In this document: one piece after another, positions 1 through 7,847 of the stretch | How the letters are laid out: every line of letters begins with the position of its first letter | How positions within the stretch are numbered: position 1 is the first letter of the stretch | From: Salegentibacter flavus | GTDB lineage: Bacteria; Bacteroidota; Bacteroidia; Flavobacteriales; Flavobacteriaceae | DNA length: 64,000 bases | Assembly (NCBI RefSeq): GCF_900115145.1 | Contig: NZ_FOVL01000008.1 | Span: forward strand, 1-64,000 | Direction of reading: 5' to 3' | Notes under the pieces: model-generated | What the model was told of the DNA's origin: nothing | The model's database searches: none | Seen by the model: the letters and a program-made list of their open reading frames with translations, nothing else | Program-made: the position numbers and the translations under genes

Positions 1-1
1 A

Positions 2-280
2 TTGAGTGCCTATTTTGAGTATACGGCGCCCATTAGGAAGCTCATATATACTACTAATGCCGTAGAGGGTTTTCACCGGCAGGTAAGAAAAGTAACCAAG
101 ACCAAAGGAGCTTTCACTAATGATATGGCGTTATTGAAGCTGGTTTATCTGGCTACCCAAAGAATTGAAAAGAAATGGAACGCTCCACTGCAGAATTGGG
201 GCTTGGTAGTTCAACAATTAGCCATTAAATTTGAAGGCCGACTGGAGTTGGATTTAGCAACCAATAAAACGAAAAGCTAA
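2..280 (+). CDS. IS256-type transposase, C-terminal fragment (runs off left edge)
   Basis: This is the carboxyl end of a mutator-type (IS256 family) DDE transposase; the reading frame is open to the left edge, so the gene begins outside the window. The visible 92 residues contain the typical late motif TTNAVEGFHRQVRK followed by a helical tail ending QLAIKFEGRL, which matches how IS256 transposases finish. The catalytic DDE residues other than the terminal acidic part lie outside the window, so activity cannot be judged. It sits in an accessory zone next to a second, unrelated insertion sequence. The family assignment is from motif recognition. Confidence 0.85.
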   Translation: MSAYFEYTAPIRKLIYTTNAVEGFHRQVRKVTKTKGAFTNDMALLKLVYLATQRIEKKWNAPLQNWGLVVQQLAIKFEGRLELDLATNKTKS

Positions 281-283
281 ATT

Positions 284-315
284 TTCCTCCTCCGGGGGTA
301 CCCCCGGAGGAGGAA
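284..315. repeat. Perfect 32-bp palindrome downstream of the transposase
   Basis: The bases from 284 to 315 form an uninterrupted palindrome centred between 299 and 300, with the core CCGGGGGTACCCCCGG and flanks rich in CCTCCT/AGGAGG. It begins four bases after the transposase stop codon. Neither strand has a run of T after it, so it is not a canonical intrinsic terminator. It could shield the transposase from outside transcription or act as a subterminal structure of the element. Confidence 0.9.
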
Positions 316-447
316 GGAGACAGAGTTGAGCTAACACTCCCAAGAGGAGCTTTTTTAAGCTATCACCTTAAACATAAATTGAAAGGACCACAAGACTAAA
401 ATAATTGATAGTCTTTAAAATTAACAGGATAGCAAAATATTAATTCA

Positions 448-482
448 TTAAAAAAGTCTTTCCTCTAATGCGCTTTTCCAAA
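448..482 (-). pseudogene. Detached native 3' end of the primase-helicase gene
   Basis: If the IS21 element (483-3079) and one copy of its TCCAAA target duplication are removed, the minus-strand frame of the primase-helicase continues from its Trp-984 codon into codons for KSALEERLF and a TAA stop at 448-450. The pre-insertion protein would therefore be about 993 residues. This fragment is now cut off from the rest of its gene by the insertion sequence. The reconstruction follows directly from the bases; that the restored tail is the ancestral one is an inference. Confidence 0.8.
477..482. repeat. Target-site duplication of the IS21 element, left copy
   Basis: TCCAAA lies immediately outside the left end of the IS21 element and is repeated exactly at 3080-3085 outside the right end. 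IS21-family insertions typically leave short duplications of 4-8 bp. Confidence 0.85.
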
Positions 483-531
483 TGGATATTCCGGTGATGC
501 TGACCCCCCGTTCAGGCCATACTGACCCCCC
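483..531. repeat. IS21 left terminus with two TGACCCCCC repeats
   Basis: The left terminal region contains two copies of a YTGACCCCCC motif, ending at 509 and 531. The outer copy lies in the terminal inverted repeat and the inner one about 22 bp further in. These are the likely IstA binding sites. Confidence 0.8.
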
Positions 532-568
532 TAAGGATTTTGGTCAAAAAGATAAGATAATGACAATA

Positions 569-1288
569 TTACAGTTTTTTTCTTAGACTTTCTCCCTTCA
601 ATTCTATTCGATGAGAGGTGTGTACTAATCGATCTAAAATCGCATCAGCGATGCTTGCTTCCCCAATGATTTCATACCAGCTTGCCACTGGGAGCTGACT
701 GGCAATAATGGTGGATGATCTTCCATGACGGTCCTCAATAATTTCCATTAGATCCATTTGCTGTTTTCTGTCCAGGTGCGCCAGTCCAAAGTCATCCAGG
801 ATCAACAGGTTTGCCTTTGCCAGCTTATCAAAGAATTTCAGGAAGCTCCCGTCAATACGGGTCATTTTGGTCTTCATCATTAACTTTTGGGTATTATAAT
901 AGAGCACTTTATGCCCCTGACTACAGGCTTGGTGGCCGAGGGCTGACGCGAGAAACGATTTGCCACAACCAGTAGCTCCGGTTAATAGGATGGATTCTCC
1001 TTTTTCAAGATAGGAGCCACTGGTGAGTTCTGTAATTTGTGTTTTATTGATCCCTCTAGAGGCATCCAGACTCAGCTCCTCCACGCTAGCCTGGTACCTG
1101 AACTGTGCACTTTTTTTCAGCCGTTCAAACCGGCGGTGGGTTCGGTCTTCTGCTTCCGCTTGCAATAAAACTTCCAGGCCTTCCCCGAAGGAGAGTTCGT
1201 GGTGCTGCCGGGTTTCTACCATGGCTTTCCAGCTGCTGTGCATGCCATTAAGCCGTAGCTGTGTTAATTGATTTTCAATGGTACTCAT
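569..1288 (-). CDS. istB: IstB, ATP-binding helper of the IS21 transposase
   Basis: IstB is the DnaA/DnaC-like AAA+ ATPase that IS21 elements need for target selection and strand transfer, acting with IstA. The 239-residue protein has a Walker A motif GATGCGKS near residues 104-111, a Walker B LLILDDFGL near residue 160, and the family ending HRIELKGESLRKK. The length is normal for the family. It starts 24 bases downstream of the istA stop, so the two genes form one operon. No frameshift or missing motif is seen, so the element is probably still mobile. Confidence 0.95.
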   Translation of the reverse strand: MSTIENQLTQLRLNGMHSSWKAMVETRQHHELSFGEGLEVLLQAEAEDRTHRRFERLKKSAQFRYQASVEELSLDASRGINKTQITELTSGSYLEKGESILLTGATGCGKSFLASALGHQACSQGHKVLYYNTQKLMMKTKMTRIDGSFLKFFDKLAKANLLILDDFGLAHLDRKQQMDLMEIIEDRHGRSSTIIASQLPVASWYEIIGEASIADAILDRLVHTSHRIELKGESLRKKL

Positions 1289-1312
1289 ATGTGTATTAAT
1301 TTAAAAGGTTAC

Positions 1313-2857
1313 TTATTTATAAGATGATGCCCCACGGATATTCCCGTGGGAGGGCAGGGATTTTACCACAGGCTCCTCGGGGTATTCGGTCATCCGGTTT
1401 TCCAGGACTTGTTTTAAGAACTTGTAAGAGTAATTCTGATGTTCCAAGGCTATGTCGCAAGCTTTGGTAAATGATTCGAGGTTCGCTTTTCGAGCCAGGT
1501 TTAAGATGCCATCACAGGTTTTATAAAGCTGCTCTGGATATTTATCCTGTTTGAATAAAGCCTCCAAATACTGATACAGCGTCTCTGAATGATTATAGCC
1601 GCGTTGCAGGTAATACGTAGGGCTTCGTTCTTTGTAATACTGATGATGGGAACACAGGTGTTCCTTGCGGGTGGTATATCCACCTTTTCGGTGGTTCCTG
1701 GGATGGGTAGCAATTAGCTGTGCCTTGTGGTATATCTTTACCAGGGATCGGGTGTAGATCACCTTGACCTTCATCCCGATATAAGTGAAAGGGACACTGT
1801 AATAGTGCTTGTCCATACCCAGGTAAATATGATTGTTTTTAGCCACCTTATGCTCCCTGTAGTACTTCATCTCGAAGGGCTCCGCCGGTAATGACTGAAG
1901 AGTATGCTTTTCATCAGCCAGGAATTTCTCTTCCCTGCAATACGCTTTCTGTTGCATGCGGGTTTGGTTATGCTCCCTGACTTTTTGGGCAATGGCTTTG
2001 TTTAATGAAGGAAGGTCGAAGAAAGTGAGCTTGCGTAACTTGGCATATACCCGGCTATAGATAAGCTTCACCTGGTTCTCAACCAACGATTTATCCTGAG
2101 GTTTTCTGGGGCGTGCAGGGGTTACCGAAGTACCATAATGATTGGCAAAATCCTCCAGTGCCCGGTTAATATCTGGTTCATAGGGATTCGCTTTAATCAC
2201 TGCAGCTTTAAGATTGTCCGGCACCAGAGTCTGGGGTATGCCACCTATTTGGTTTAAACAACAGCCCAGGGCATAGATAAAATCCTCTACTTTTTGACTA
2301 GGTACGGCAATAGCAAAACAATAGTCAGAGTACGGCAGGCAAGCTACAAAAACCTGGACTTTAATTTCCTCTCCGGTCTGCCTGTCAATATAGGATAGAA
2401 GTTTGCCAGCATAATCCACATAAAGTTTTTCTCCCGGTTTATGATCCAGTACCATGGAGGGCTTCCCGCTGCGGAGGTATTGCTGGATATGGTAACAGAA
2501 CTGGCCATAGCTATAAGGATTTGGATTACCTGCTTTATATTCTTCCCATAGCACCTGTCGGTTAACACCTACTTTCTTAAGCTCTTTGCTAAAATAATCC
2601 AAGTGGGGTTTGAGCTGATCGTAACGCTCATCTTTATAGGCAGGGTTCCCAGGACATAATTTCCCCTCTAACACAGGATCTTCCAAAGCCAATAAAACTT
2701 CTATGGAAAAGTTGCTCGCTATAGCTTTATTAATATAATCCTTCACGGTATTTTTACTGACCGACAGGGCCTTGGCAATGGTTTTCTTACCTTTTCCCTG
2801 CTGGTGCAGGCGAAGTATTTGTTTTACTTGACTCATTGGTTTTGGTTTTCCAGCCAT
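1313..2857 (-). CDS. istA: IstA, IS21-family DDE transposase
   Basis: This 514-residue protein is the DDE recombinase of the IS21 element. The amino end has a helix-turn-helix region (KTIAKALSVSKNTVKDYI, about residues 24-41) used to bind the terminal repeats. The retroviral-integrase fold follows, with the acidic residues in YVDYAGK, in PDNLKAAV and in PRKPQDKSLVENQV. The carboxyl part resembles the beta-barrel and tail of other IstA proteins. The length is typical and the frame is intact. Its start codon lies about 220 bases from the right end of the element, with the multiple GGGGGGTCAACATGCTCC sites in between, where it could also autoregulate. Confidence 0.95.
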   Translation of the reverse strand: MAGKPKPMSQVKQILRLHQQGKGKKTIAKALSVSKNTVKDYINKAIASNFSIEVLLALEDPVLEGKLCPGNPAYKDERYDQLKPHLDYFSKELKKVGVNRQVLWEEYKAGNPNPYSYGQFCYHIQQYLRSGKPSMVLDHKPGEKLYVDYAGKLLSYIDRQTGEEIKVQVFVACLPYSDYCFAIAVPSQKVEDFIYALGCCLNQIGGIPQTLVPDNLKAAVIKANPYEPDINRALEDFANHYGTSVTPARPRKPQDKSLVENQVKLIYSRVYAKLRKLTFFDLPSLNKAIAQKVREHNQTRMQQKAYCREEKFLADEKHTLQSLPAEPFEMKYYREHKVAKNNHIYLGMDKHYYSVPFTYIGMKVKVIYTRSLVKIYHKAQLIATHPRNHRKGGYTTRKEHLCSHHQYYKERSPTYYLQRGYNHSETLYQYLEALFKQDKYPEQLYKTCDGILNLARKANLESFTKACDIALEHQNYSYKFLKQVLENRMTEYPEEPVVKSLPSHGNIRGASSYK

Positions 2858-2914
2858 TAGTTATCTTTTTGATGGGATTCATCAAATAAACCAAAACCAG
2901 AAAGAAAATAGCCA

Positions 2915-2932
2915 GGGGGGTCAACATGCTCC
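2915..2932. repeat. IS21 internal terminal-repeat copy 1
   Basis: GGGGGGTCAACATGCTCC; the same 18 bases recur exactly at 3052-3069. It lies between the istA start and the right end and is a probable transposase binding site. Confidence 0.85.
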
Positions 2933-2949
2933 CAAATAAATCATCCAGA

Positions 2950-2965
2950 GGGGTCAACATGCTCC
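2950..2965. repeat. IS21 internal terminal-repeat copy 2
   Basis: GGGGTCAACATGCTCC matches the last 16 bases of the copies at 2915 and 3052. Confidence 0.85.
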
Positions 2966-3002
2966 GGAATAATTTAAAAATTCAGCTATCTTCTTTTTCT
3001 AA

Positions 3003-3017
3003 GGGGGGTCAGCATCC
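3003..3017. repeat. IS21 internal terminal-repeat copy 3 (divergent)
   Basis: GGGGGGTCAGCATCC. Its first 14 bases are the exact reverse complement of GATGCTGACCCCCC at the left end (496-509), which makes it the closest partner of the left terminus in sequence, although it is not the outer end of the element. It also supplies the new TGA stop codon (3009-3011) of the truncated primase-helicase. Confidence 0.85.
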
Positions 3018-6000
3018 GCCAGAACGGCAGCTACCTATAAGGTGGGCTTTAGGGGGGTCAACATGCTCCAGTGTATCCATCCAAACAACAAAACCTTTGC
3101 GCTCATCGGAGTAATCGTGTACAATTCTGCTGAAATTACTTTTTGGTATTTCCAAAAAATGCTGCCGTCCTTTGTTTCGAATTAGACTTAAATCTTTATC
3201 AATAAAATTTATATTTTGTTTTAGACTTTCTATTTTTTTATCAAGATGCCAAATATAAGTTGCTTCTTCAGTATTTAATGTTTCTAATACTAAATGATAC
3301 GCATCTTTTCCTGAAATCAGGAAAACAAAAGAAAAAGGTTGCAAAACAAATCTAAGCCTCAACGTTTCGATCTCATGTCTTGAAGCCAGATACTTTATTT
3401 GCCGGTAATGTTTTACATCTTTATTCTTTAAGAGATCATTAATTAAATCCTCGTCAGAATTATAAAGTGATAAATTGTCCCGCCCCTGTAAATTTTTCAA
3501 ATCTAATAGATTTTCATCTTCGAAGTTGGAAGGCGTCTTTCCTAAAATATCTTTTTCAATGAAACGAAACCTTACACTTTCAATAAGATCTTGATTAATG
3601 CGCTCTATATCCTTGGAGAAAGCAGATAGAGCCACCAACACTTCATTTTCATATTCCACATAAATCTCTACTTCAACATATTTTGATTTTAATATCTTGG
3701 AAAAATAGGATTTAAGAACATCAAATTCCGGTCGTAACTCATCATTTTCAATTTCAAATTCGAGCGGTTTATCCATTTCTGAATCCTGATATTTGAAAGC
3801 AGCTGCTCCATAACGAAAATCCAATTCCTCAACGAGTATTCTTATTTTCTTATCGATTGTTAAAAGATGAGTGGAAGTCTTTGTATTTGTTTCATCATCA
3901 AATAAGGTCGCCTGCCTGTCAAAGTTCCGGTAATGCTTATTCCTTTTCAGAAAAAGACGATTTAAATAATCGATGTGATAATCACGGTAATCATATATCA
4001 CCGGAGTAATCTCTGAGCGTTGTACCCTGCCAATATATTGGATTAGTTTTCCCTTAAACGAAAACGGATAGGCCAGAAAAAGAGAAGAAGCATTTTGAAG
4101 ATCACTGCCCTCACCAAAAAATTGTCCGGTAGTAATTAAAACCTGGTAATTTCCTTCATTCAGTAATTTCCATTTGGTTTTACGGTTTGTCTCCGAATCT
4201 TCTCCACTTAAGGTTATAGATTCATAAGATTGTTTGAGATATTGGTTTAAAGCATCAATATGTTCCTTTCGCTCTGTGATAATAACTGCCTTTTTACCTA
4301 GCTTTAGCTCGGTCTCTACATCTTTTAGGATTAATCTATTTCTGGAAGAATCGTGTATGAGGATTTTTGATAAAGTTTCAAAAGCATCAGTTTTAGAATT
4401 AAACGGAATATTCAGAGAAGTGTTTCTTATCACGATCCTTGGGCGCCTGTATTCCTCTACATCATTAGGTTTAATCTCGGCAATATTCTCTCCTAAATAA
4501 GCAAACAGTAGCTTTTCATCACTTCCCTTACGAAAAGGGGTAGCAGTTAGCCCATATTGATAATAAGATGAAATTCCTGATATCGTATCTCTATAAGTTT
4601 TGGCAGGAATATGATGGCACTCATCAATTATCAAGATGCCAAAAGATTGGGTAAACTCTTTTGTTTCCTGTTTTTCAATGTATTTTCCCAAGCTTTGAAT
4701 CATTGCAACGCTAATTTTTTTACCCAATTTGACTTTTCCTTGTCCTATTCTCCCGATTTCATTTTTAGGAATCCCCAAGAAGGCTATAATTCGTTCGATC
4801 CACTGTTCCATTAATTGTTTTCTATGAACAACTATAAGTGCTGGCTGCCTTTTTTCTGCAATAATCTTCAACCCTATAACGGTCTTTCCTGAACCTGGAG
4901 GAGCTGAAATAATTCCAAAATCTTTTTTTGCAGCTGCTTTAATCGCTAAATTTTGGTGAGATCGAAGATTTATATCACAATAGAACTCAACAGATGCTTG
5001 TTTTTGCCTGTTATCGTGCAAATCAAAATTCAACTGCTGCTTATTACAAAATCGAATTAACTTTCCAACAAATCCCCGGGGTAAAATTATCTCCTTTTCG
5101 GTATCTTCTATACAAGTGAAGTAAGGCTGTATGCCCCAGGTATTTTTTCCAGATTTCTTCTTGATAAAGAATTCAGAATTGGCAAAATTCAGGTTTTCCT
5201 TCAAAAAGTTAATTAAAGTTGAATTTATTCCGGTCTTATTCAAACGCAACGCATTACTCAGGTTTATTTGAAGTTTTTCTGAACTATTCTTTATTTCTGA
5301 ATTATTTATTGTGGCAAGACCAAGTGAATTATATAATTGATCAAGATGTTCAATTGAAGTCTTTTGAATTGTAGTTAAGAAATTCTCCTGGTCAAAATAA
5401 GGTTCTAATCCCTTCGTAGACGGATCAACAAAACAGCTATTTCCTTCCTCTGTGGCAGGTTTATAGAATGGTAGGGCAATAAGGTTTCCCAATCCTTTCC
5501 CGGAGTGATAATCTTGGTTTGGAAATAACCGGTCAAAACTGGAGTTTTTCTCAAAAACGGAAAACAAATCCGCCTGTTCCATTAATCTGATTATAATTTT
5601 CCTGATTTTATATGCAGGATAAGCTTGGCTGAAAAATATCCATACGTGTCCACCATTTCCGGAACGGGATCTTTCTAAATACGCAGGAATGCCATTTTTA
5701 ATACAAATTTCAATTAATTTCAGGCATTCTTGAATCCAATCTTGCTTATCGAAATCAGCAGCAATAAACCAAGAAGTATTGTCCTTAAGTAAGGGGTAGA
5801 TTCCTATTAATTGTTTGCCGCTAAGATGTTTTTCAATTTGATAATCGGTTAATGGCTGGTGGGTTTTGTCTTTATAATCTTTAAACGAGCCTCCTTTCAT
5901 CTTATGTAGCCGATACATATAAGGATCATAACTATATGTTGGCATGTAACCATTCTTTTTTCCTTTCTGCCAATGAATAGCAAATACATCTGTTCGTCCT

Positions 6001-6032
6001 TTAAATAATGATTTAATTAAATCTATTTCCAT
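3009..6032 (-). CDS. AEP-like primase–superfamily 2 helicase fusion (TOTE-type), 3' end replaced by IS21
   Basis: The protein joins an archaeo-eukaryotic primase-like domain of the type named after TOTE conflict systems to a DEAD/DEAH-type helicase. In the first 220 residues I see AADFD (91-95, metal-binding acidic pair), RSGNGGHVWIFF (123-134), RLFPNQD (168-174) and GLGNLIALP (180-188). The helicase has Walker A APPGSGKT (377-384), a DECH box (470-473), TATPF (496-500) and motif VI QYIGRVQRS (665-673). About 290 residues of unassigned sequence follow. The last 23 residues, after Trp-984, are encoded by the inserted IS21 end; the original ending was probably KSALEERLF. Only nine native residues are lost, so the protein may still work. 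The gene lies alone between the IS21 element and a tRNA. Defence or mobile-element replication is a family-based guess. Confidence 0.85.
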   Translation of the reverse strand: MEIDLIKSLFKGRTDVFAIHWQKGKKNGYMPTYSYDPYMYRLHKMKGGSFKDYKDKTHQPLTDYQIEKHLSGKQLIGIYPLLKDNTSWFIAADFDKQDWIQECLKLIEICIKNGIPAYLERSRSGNGGHVWIFFSQAYPAYKIRKIIIRLMEQADLFSVFEKNSSFDRLFPNQDYHSGKGLGNLIALPFYKPATEEGNSCFVDPSTKGLEPYFDQENFLTTIQKTSIEHLDQLYNSLGLATINNSEIKNSSEKLQINLSNALRLNKTGINSTLINFLKENLNFANSEFFIKKKSGKNTWGIQPYFTCIEDTEKEIILPRGFVGKLIRFCNKQQLNFDLHDNRQKQASVEFYCDINLRSHQNLAIKAAAKKDFGIISAPPGSGKTVIGLKIIAEKRQPALIVVHRKQLMEQWIERIIAFLGIPKNEIGRIGQGKVKLGKKISVAMIQSLGKYIEKQETKEFTQSFGILIIDECHHIPAKTYRDTISGISSYYQYGLTATPFRKGSDEKLLFAYLGENIAEIKPNDVEEYRRPRIVIRNTSLNIPFNSKTDAFETLSKILIHDSSRNRLILKDVETELKLGKKAVIITERKEHIDALNQYLKQSYESITLSGEDSETNRKTKWKLLNEGNYQVLITTGQFFGEGSDLQNASSLFLAYPFSFKGKLIQYIGRVQRSEITPVIYDYRDYHIDYLNRLFLKRNKHYRNFDRQATLFDDETNTKTSTHLLTIDKKIRILVEELDFRYGAAAFKYQDSEMDKPLEFEIENDELRPEFDVLKSYFSKILKSKYVEVEIYVEYENEVLVALSAFSKDIERINQDLIESVRFRFIEKDILGKTPSNFEDENLLDLKNLQGRDNLSLYNSDEDLINDLLKNKDVKHYRQIKYLASRHEIETLRLRFVLQPFSFVFLISGKDAYHLVLETLNTEEATYIWHLDKKIESLKQNINFIDKDLSLIRNKGRQHFLEIPKSNFSRIVHDYSDERKGFVVWMDTLEHVDPPKAHLIGSCRSGGC
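3052..3079. repeat. IS21 right terminal inverted repeat
   Basis: The outermost GGGGGGTCAACATGCTCC copy (3052-3069) plus the final AGTGTATCCA forms the right terminus, ending in CA on the plus strand. It pairs with the left terminus at 483-509. Confidence 0.85.
3080..3085. repeat. Target-site duplication of the IS21 element, right copy
   Basis: TCCAAA is identical to the left copy at 477-482. It falls within the codons for Val-Trp of the primase-helicase, which fixes the insertion point inside that gene. Confidence 0.85.
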
Positions 6033-6283
6033 TAAACAGCAGCCTTTCTTTTAATCTAATAAACAGTGAGGTTTTAATTAAAAAACAACCATCTCAAAAT
6101 AATAGAGGCTTGTTCATAAAATCTTAACGAAATATACATAAGGTTTCTACTAATAGGAAAAATTGAAAATTAATTTTCTTTACAGTTTTGAAAACGCCAT
6201 AGGTTAGCTAGATCATCAGCTGGATCAGTCAAATTAAGGAAATTTTTGAATTATTGAAGTGTTGTACCTATGTTGTACCTACT
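6033..6283. other. AT-rich gap between primase-helicase and tRNA-Asn
   Basis: About 250 bases have no gene that I can support. The promoter of the primase-helicase should lie at the left side, but I see no convincing TAnnTTTG box there. The right side holds an exact tandem 11-bp repeat (6260-6281) close to the tRNA terminator. Confidence 0.6.
6260..6281. repeat. Tandem 11-bp repeat TGTTGTACCTA x2
   Basis: Two head-to-tail exact copies of TGTTGTACCTA lie just beyond the terminator of tRNA-Asn on the accessory side. They could be recombinase arm sites or a remnant attachment site, but no integrase gene is present in the window to support that. Confidence 0.7.
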
Positions 6284-6318
6284 AAAAAAAGAAAGCCACT
6301 CAATTTCTTGAATGGCTT
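6284..6318 (-). terminator. Intrinsic terminator of tRNA-Asn
   Basis: On the minus strand an 11-bp stem with one mismatch (AAGCCATTCAA / TTGAGTGGCTT, loop GAAA) is followed by CTTTTTTT. It lies 12 bases beyond the 3' end of the tRNA. Confidence 0.8.
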
Positions 6319-6330
6319 GTCTTTACTCTG

Positions 6331-6404
6331 CTCCCCCTCAAGGACTCGAACCTTGGACCCTCTGATTAACAGTCAGATGCTCTAACCAACTGAGCTAAGG
6401 AGGA
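6331..6404 (-). tRNA. tRNA-Asn (GUU anticodon)
   Basis: The 74-base minus-strand sequence folds as a full cloverleaf. The acceptor stem is TCCTCCT / AGGGGGA, the D arm is GCTCAGTTGGTTAGAGC, the anticodon stem TCTGA/TCAGA encloses the loop CTGTTAA with anticodon GTT, and the T arm is CAAGG-TTCGAGT-CCTTG. The discriminator base is G, and the CCA end is not fully encoded (CA follows). Its 3' side faces the accessory genes, the arrangement expected where an integrative element has used a tRNA as its site. Confidence 0.95.
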
Positions 6405-6502
6405 GTGTGTTGCTCTTTTGCGGTTGCAAATATAAACCAAATTTTAAATCACCACAAAACAAACTATAACTTTTTTCAGGTAATTTTTTCCAGCCTGAAT
6501 TA

Positions 6503-7819
6503 CTATTCAAATAACCAGCGATATACGTCATTCCCGTTGGCATAAAGTACTAAAGCGATCAGGATAAAGAAGCCTACCATTTGGGCGATTTCCATAAATT
6601 TATCGTTGGGTTTTCTACCCGTCACCATCTCATACAGCAGAAACACTACGTGCCCTCCATCCAAAGCCGGGATGGGCAAGATGTTCATAAAAGCAAGGAT
6701 AATAGAAATCAGGGCCGTGGTGTACCAGAAGCCCTGCCAGTTCCAGGTGTCGGGGAACAATCCGCCAATGGCTCCAAAACCACCAAGTTGACTAGCTCCT
6801 TTTGAGGTAAACACGTATTTAAATTGGTATACATAATCCCGTAAGGTCCAGTAGCCATAATCAAATCCTTCTTTGATGCTTTCAGCCAGATTGTATTTTT
6901 GAGTTTTGATATCAAAGTTTGATTGTGGATAGAACCCGAATTTTCCTTCTTCATCAGGAGTGACCATTACACTCTTAATCTCGTCATCACGCTTAAATAC
7001 AACCTCGAGCTCCTTACCTTTATTTTCATTAGCAATAGGCGCTAATTCGTGCCAGTATCCAATTTCCTGTTCGTTTACCGAAATAAGGCTATCTCCCTTT
7101 TTTAATCCGGCTATTCCTGCAGGGTTTTCGGTGAGTACACTATCCAGGATTGGCCTTTGTATTGGGATAAATGGTTGCATTATTCCCTTTTCCCACATAC
7201 TTTCTCCAATATTTTCAGGGATACTAATAACTTCCTGCTCCCCGTTTTGATGCAAAACAGTGATAGTATTCACATCACGCATAAAAAGATGCTTATTGAC
7301 ATCTATGCTATTCTGGAAATCCTTTCCATTAACCTGTAGAATTCGATCTCCATCCTTAAAACCATATTCTTTAAATTCATCAACAATTGCAAAACCTTCC
7401 GGCATTTCTTCGGCTCCAACATAATTCTCTCCCCAAACGAACATTATCATGATAAAGATCAGGAAACCAAGTACCAGGTTAACGGTAACGCCGCCAAGCA
7501 TAATAATAAGTCGTTGCCAGGCCGGTTTACTTCTGAATTCCCATGGTTCAGGAGGTTTTTCCATCTGTTCTTTGTCCATGCTCTCGTCTATCATTCCTGA
7601 TATCTTCACATAGCCACCCAGCGGCAACCATCCAATTCCGTATTCGGTACCCCCTATTTTTTTCTTAAAAAGGGCGAATTTTACATCAAAGAACAGGAAG
7701 AACTTTTCTACCCTGGTTTTGAATATTTTGGCGGGGATAAAATGCCCCAGTTCGTGCAGCACAATAAGTAAGGACAGGCTCAACAATAATTGTATCGCCT
7801 TAACTAAAAATGGATCCAT
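6503..7819 (-). CDS. rseP: RseP-like site-2 zinc metalloprotease
   Basis: This is an intramembrane zinc protease of the S2P family; in other bacteria it cleaves anti-sigma factors and signal-peptide remnants within the inner membrane. The HExxH zinc motif HELGH is at residues 22-26 inside the first membrane segment. A second metal-ligand motif, NILPIPALDGGH, is at 379-390, and a PDZ-like region lies between about residues 200 and 290. Other membrane segments are near residues 105-130, 365-385 and 415-432. The 438-residue length is usual for Bacteroidota RseP. It is transcribed alone, with a TAnnTTTG box 28 bases upstream of the start. Confidence 0.93.
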   Translation of the reverse strand: MDPFLVKAIQLLLSLSLLIVLHELGHFIPAKIFKTRVEKFFLFFDVKFALFKKKIGGTEYGIGWLPLGGYVKISGMIDESMDKEQMEKPPEPWEFRSKPAWQRLIIMLGGVTVNLVLGFLIFIMIMFVWGENYVGAEEMPEGFAIVDEFKEYGFKDGDRILQVNGKDFQNSIDVNKHLFMRDVNTITVLHQNGEQEVISIPENIGESMWEKGIMQPFIPIQRPILDSVLTENPAGIAGLKKGDSLISVNEQEIGYWHELAPIANENKGKELEVVFKRDDEIKSVMVTPDEEGKFGFYPQSNFDIKTQKYNLAESIKEGFDYGYWTLRDYVYQFKYVFTSKGASQLGGFGAIGGLFPDTWNWQGFWYTTALISIILAFMNILPIPALDGGHVVFLLYEMVTGRKPNDKFMEIAQMVGFFILIALVLYANGNDVYRWLFE

Positions 7820-7847
7820 TCTTTACTCTTCAAATTTTTAAATCGCA

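Larger units (their letters stand above)
2..341 (+). mobile_element. Right part of an IS256-family element
   Basis: The transposase fragment is followed by about 60 non-coding bases that end with GAGTTGAGCTAACACTCCC near 341. That stretch would be a reasonable place for a terminal inverted repeat of an IS256 element, but the left end is outside the window, so neither the repeat nor the target duplication can be confirmed. The right boundary is an inference. Confidence 0.45.
342..482. other. Gap between the two insertion sequences
   Basis: About 140 AT-rich bases separate the presumed end of the IS256 element from the IS21 element. The right portion (448-482) is the displaced 3' end of the primase-helicase gene. 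The rest holds no gene that I can support; a small AGCTT/AAGCT hairpin near 349-362 is the only structure I notice. Confidence 0.6.
483..3079 (-). mobile_element. Complete IS21-family insertion sequence (2597 bp)
   Basis: The element carries istA and istB on the minus strand and is bounded by imperfect terminal inverted repeats. Read inward, the left end begins TGGATATTCCGG at 483 and the right end begins TGGATACACTGG at 3079 on the minus strand. Both continue into ATGYTGACCCCCC with one gap, and both ends have the TG...CA form usual for the family. A perfect 6-bp duplication, TCCAAA, flanks it. The GGGGGGTCA motif is repeated several times inside each end, as expected for IS21 multiple terminal binding sites. 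Intact genes and a perfect duplication suggest a recent insertion. Confidence 0.9.

Noticed and set aside
284-315. Intrinsic terminator for the transposase
   Set aside because: The palindrome has no T run on either strand.
496-3016. Inner 14-bp exact inverted repeat (GATGCTGACCCCCC / GGGGGGTCAGCATC) as the true ends of the IS21 element
   Set aside because: These positions give no target duplication. The outer ends at 483 and 3079 have TG...CA termini and a perfect 6-bp duplication, so the inner pair are internal binding-site repeats.
4234-4814. Plus-strand frames inside the primase-helicase
   Set aside because: They are antisense to the helicase core motifs and have no motif of their own.
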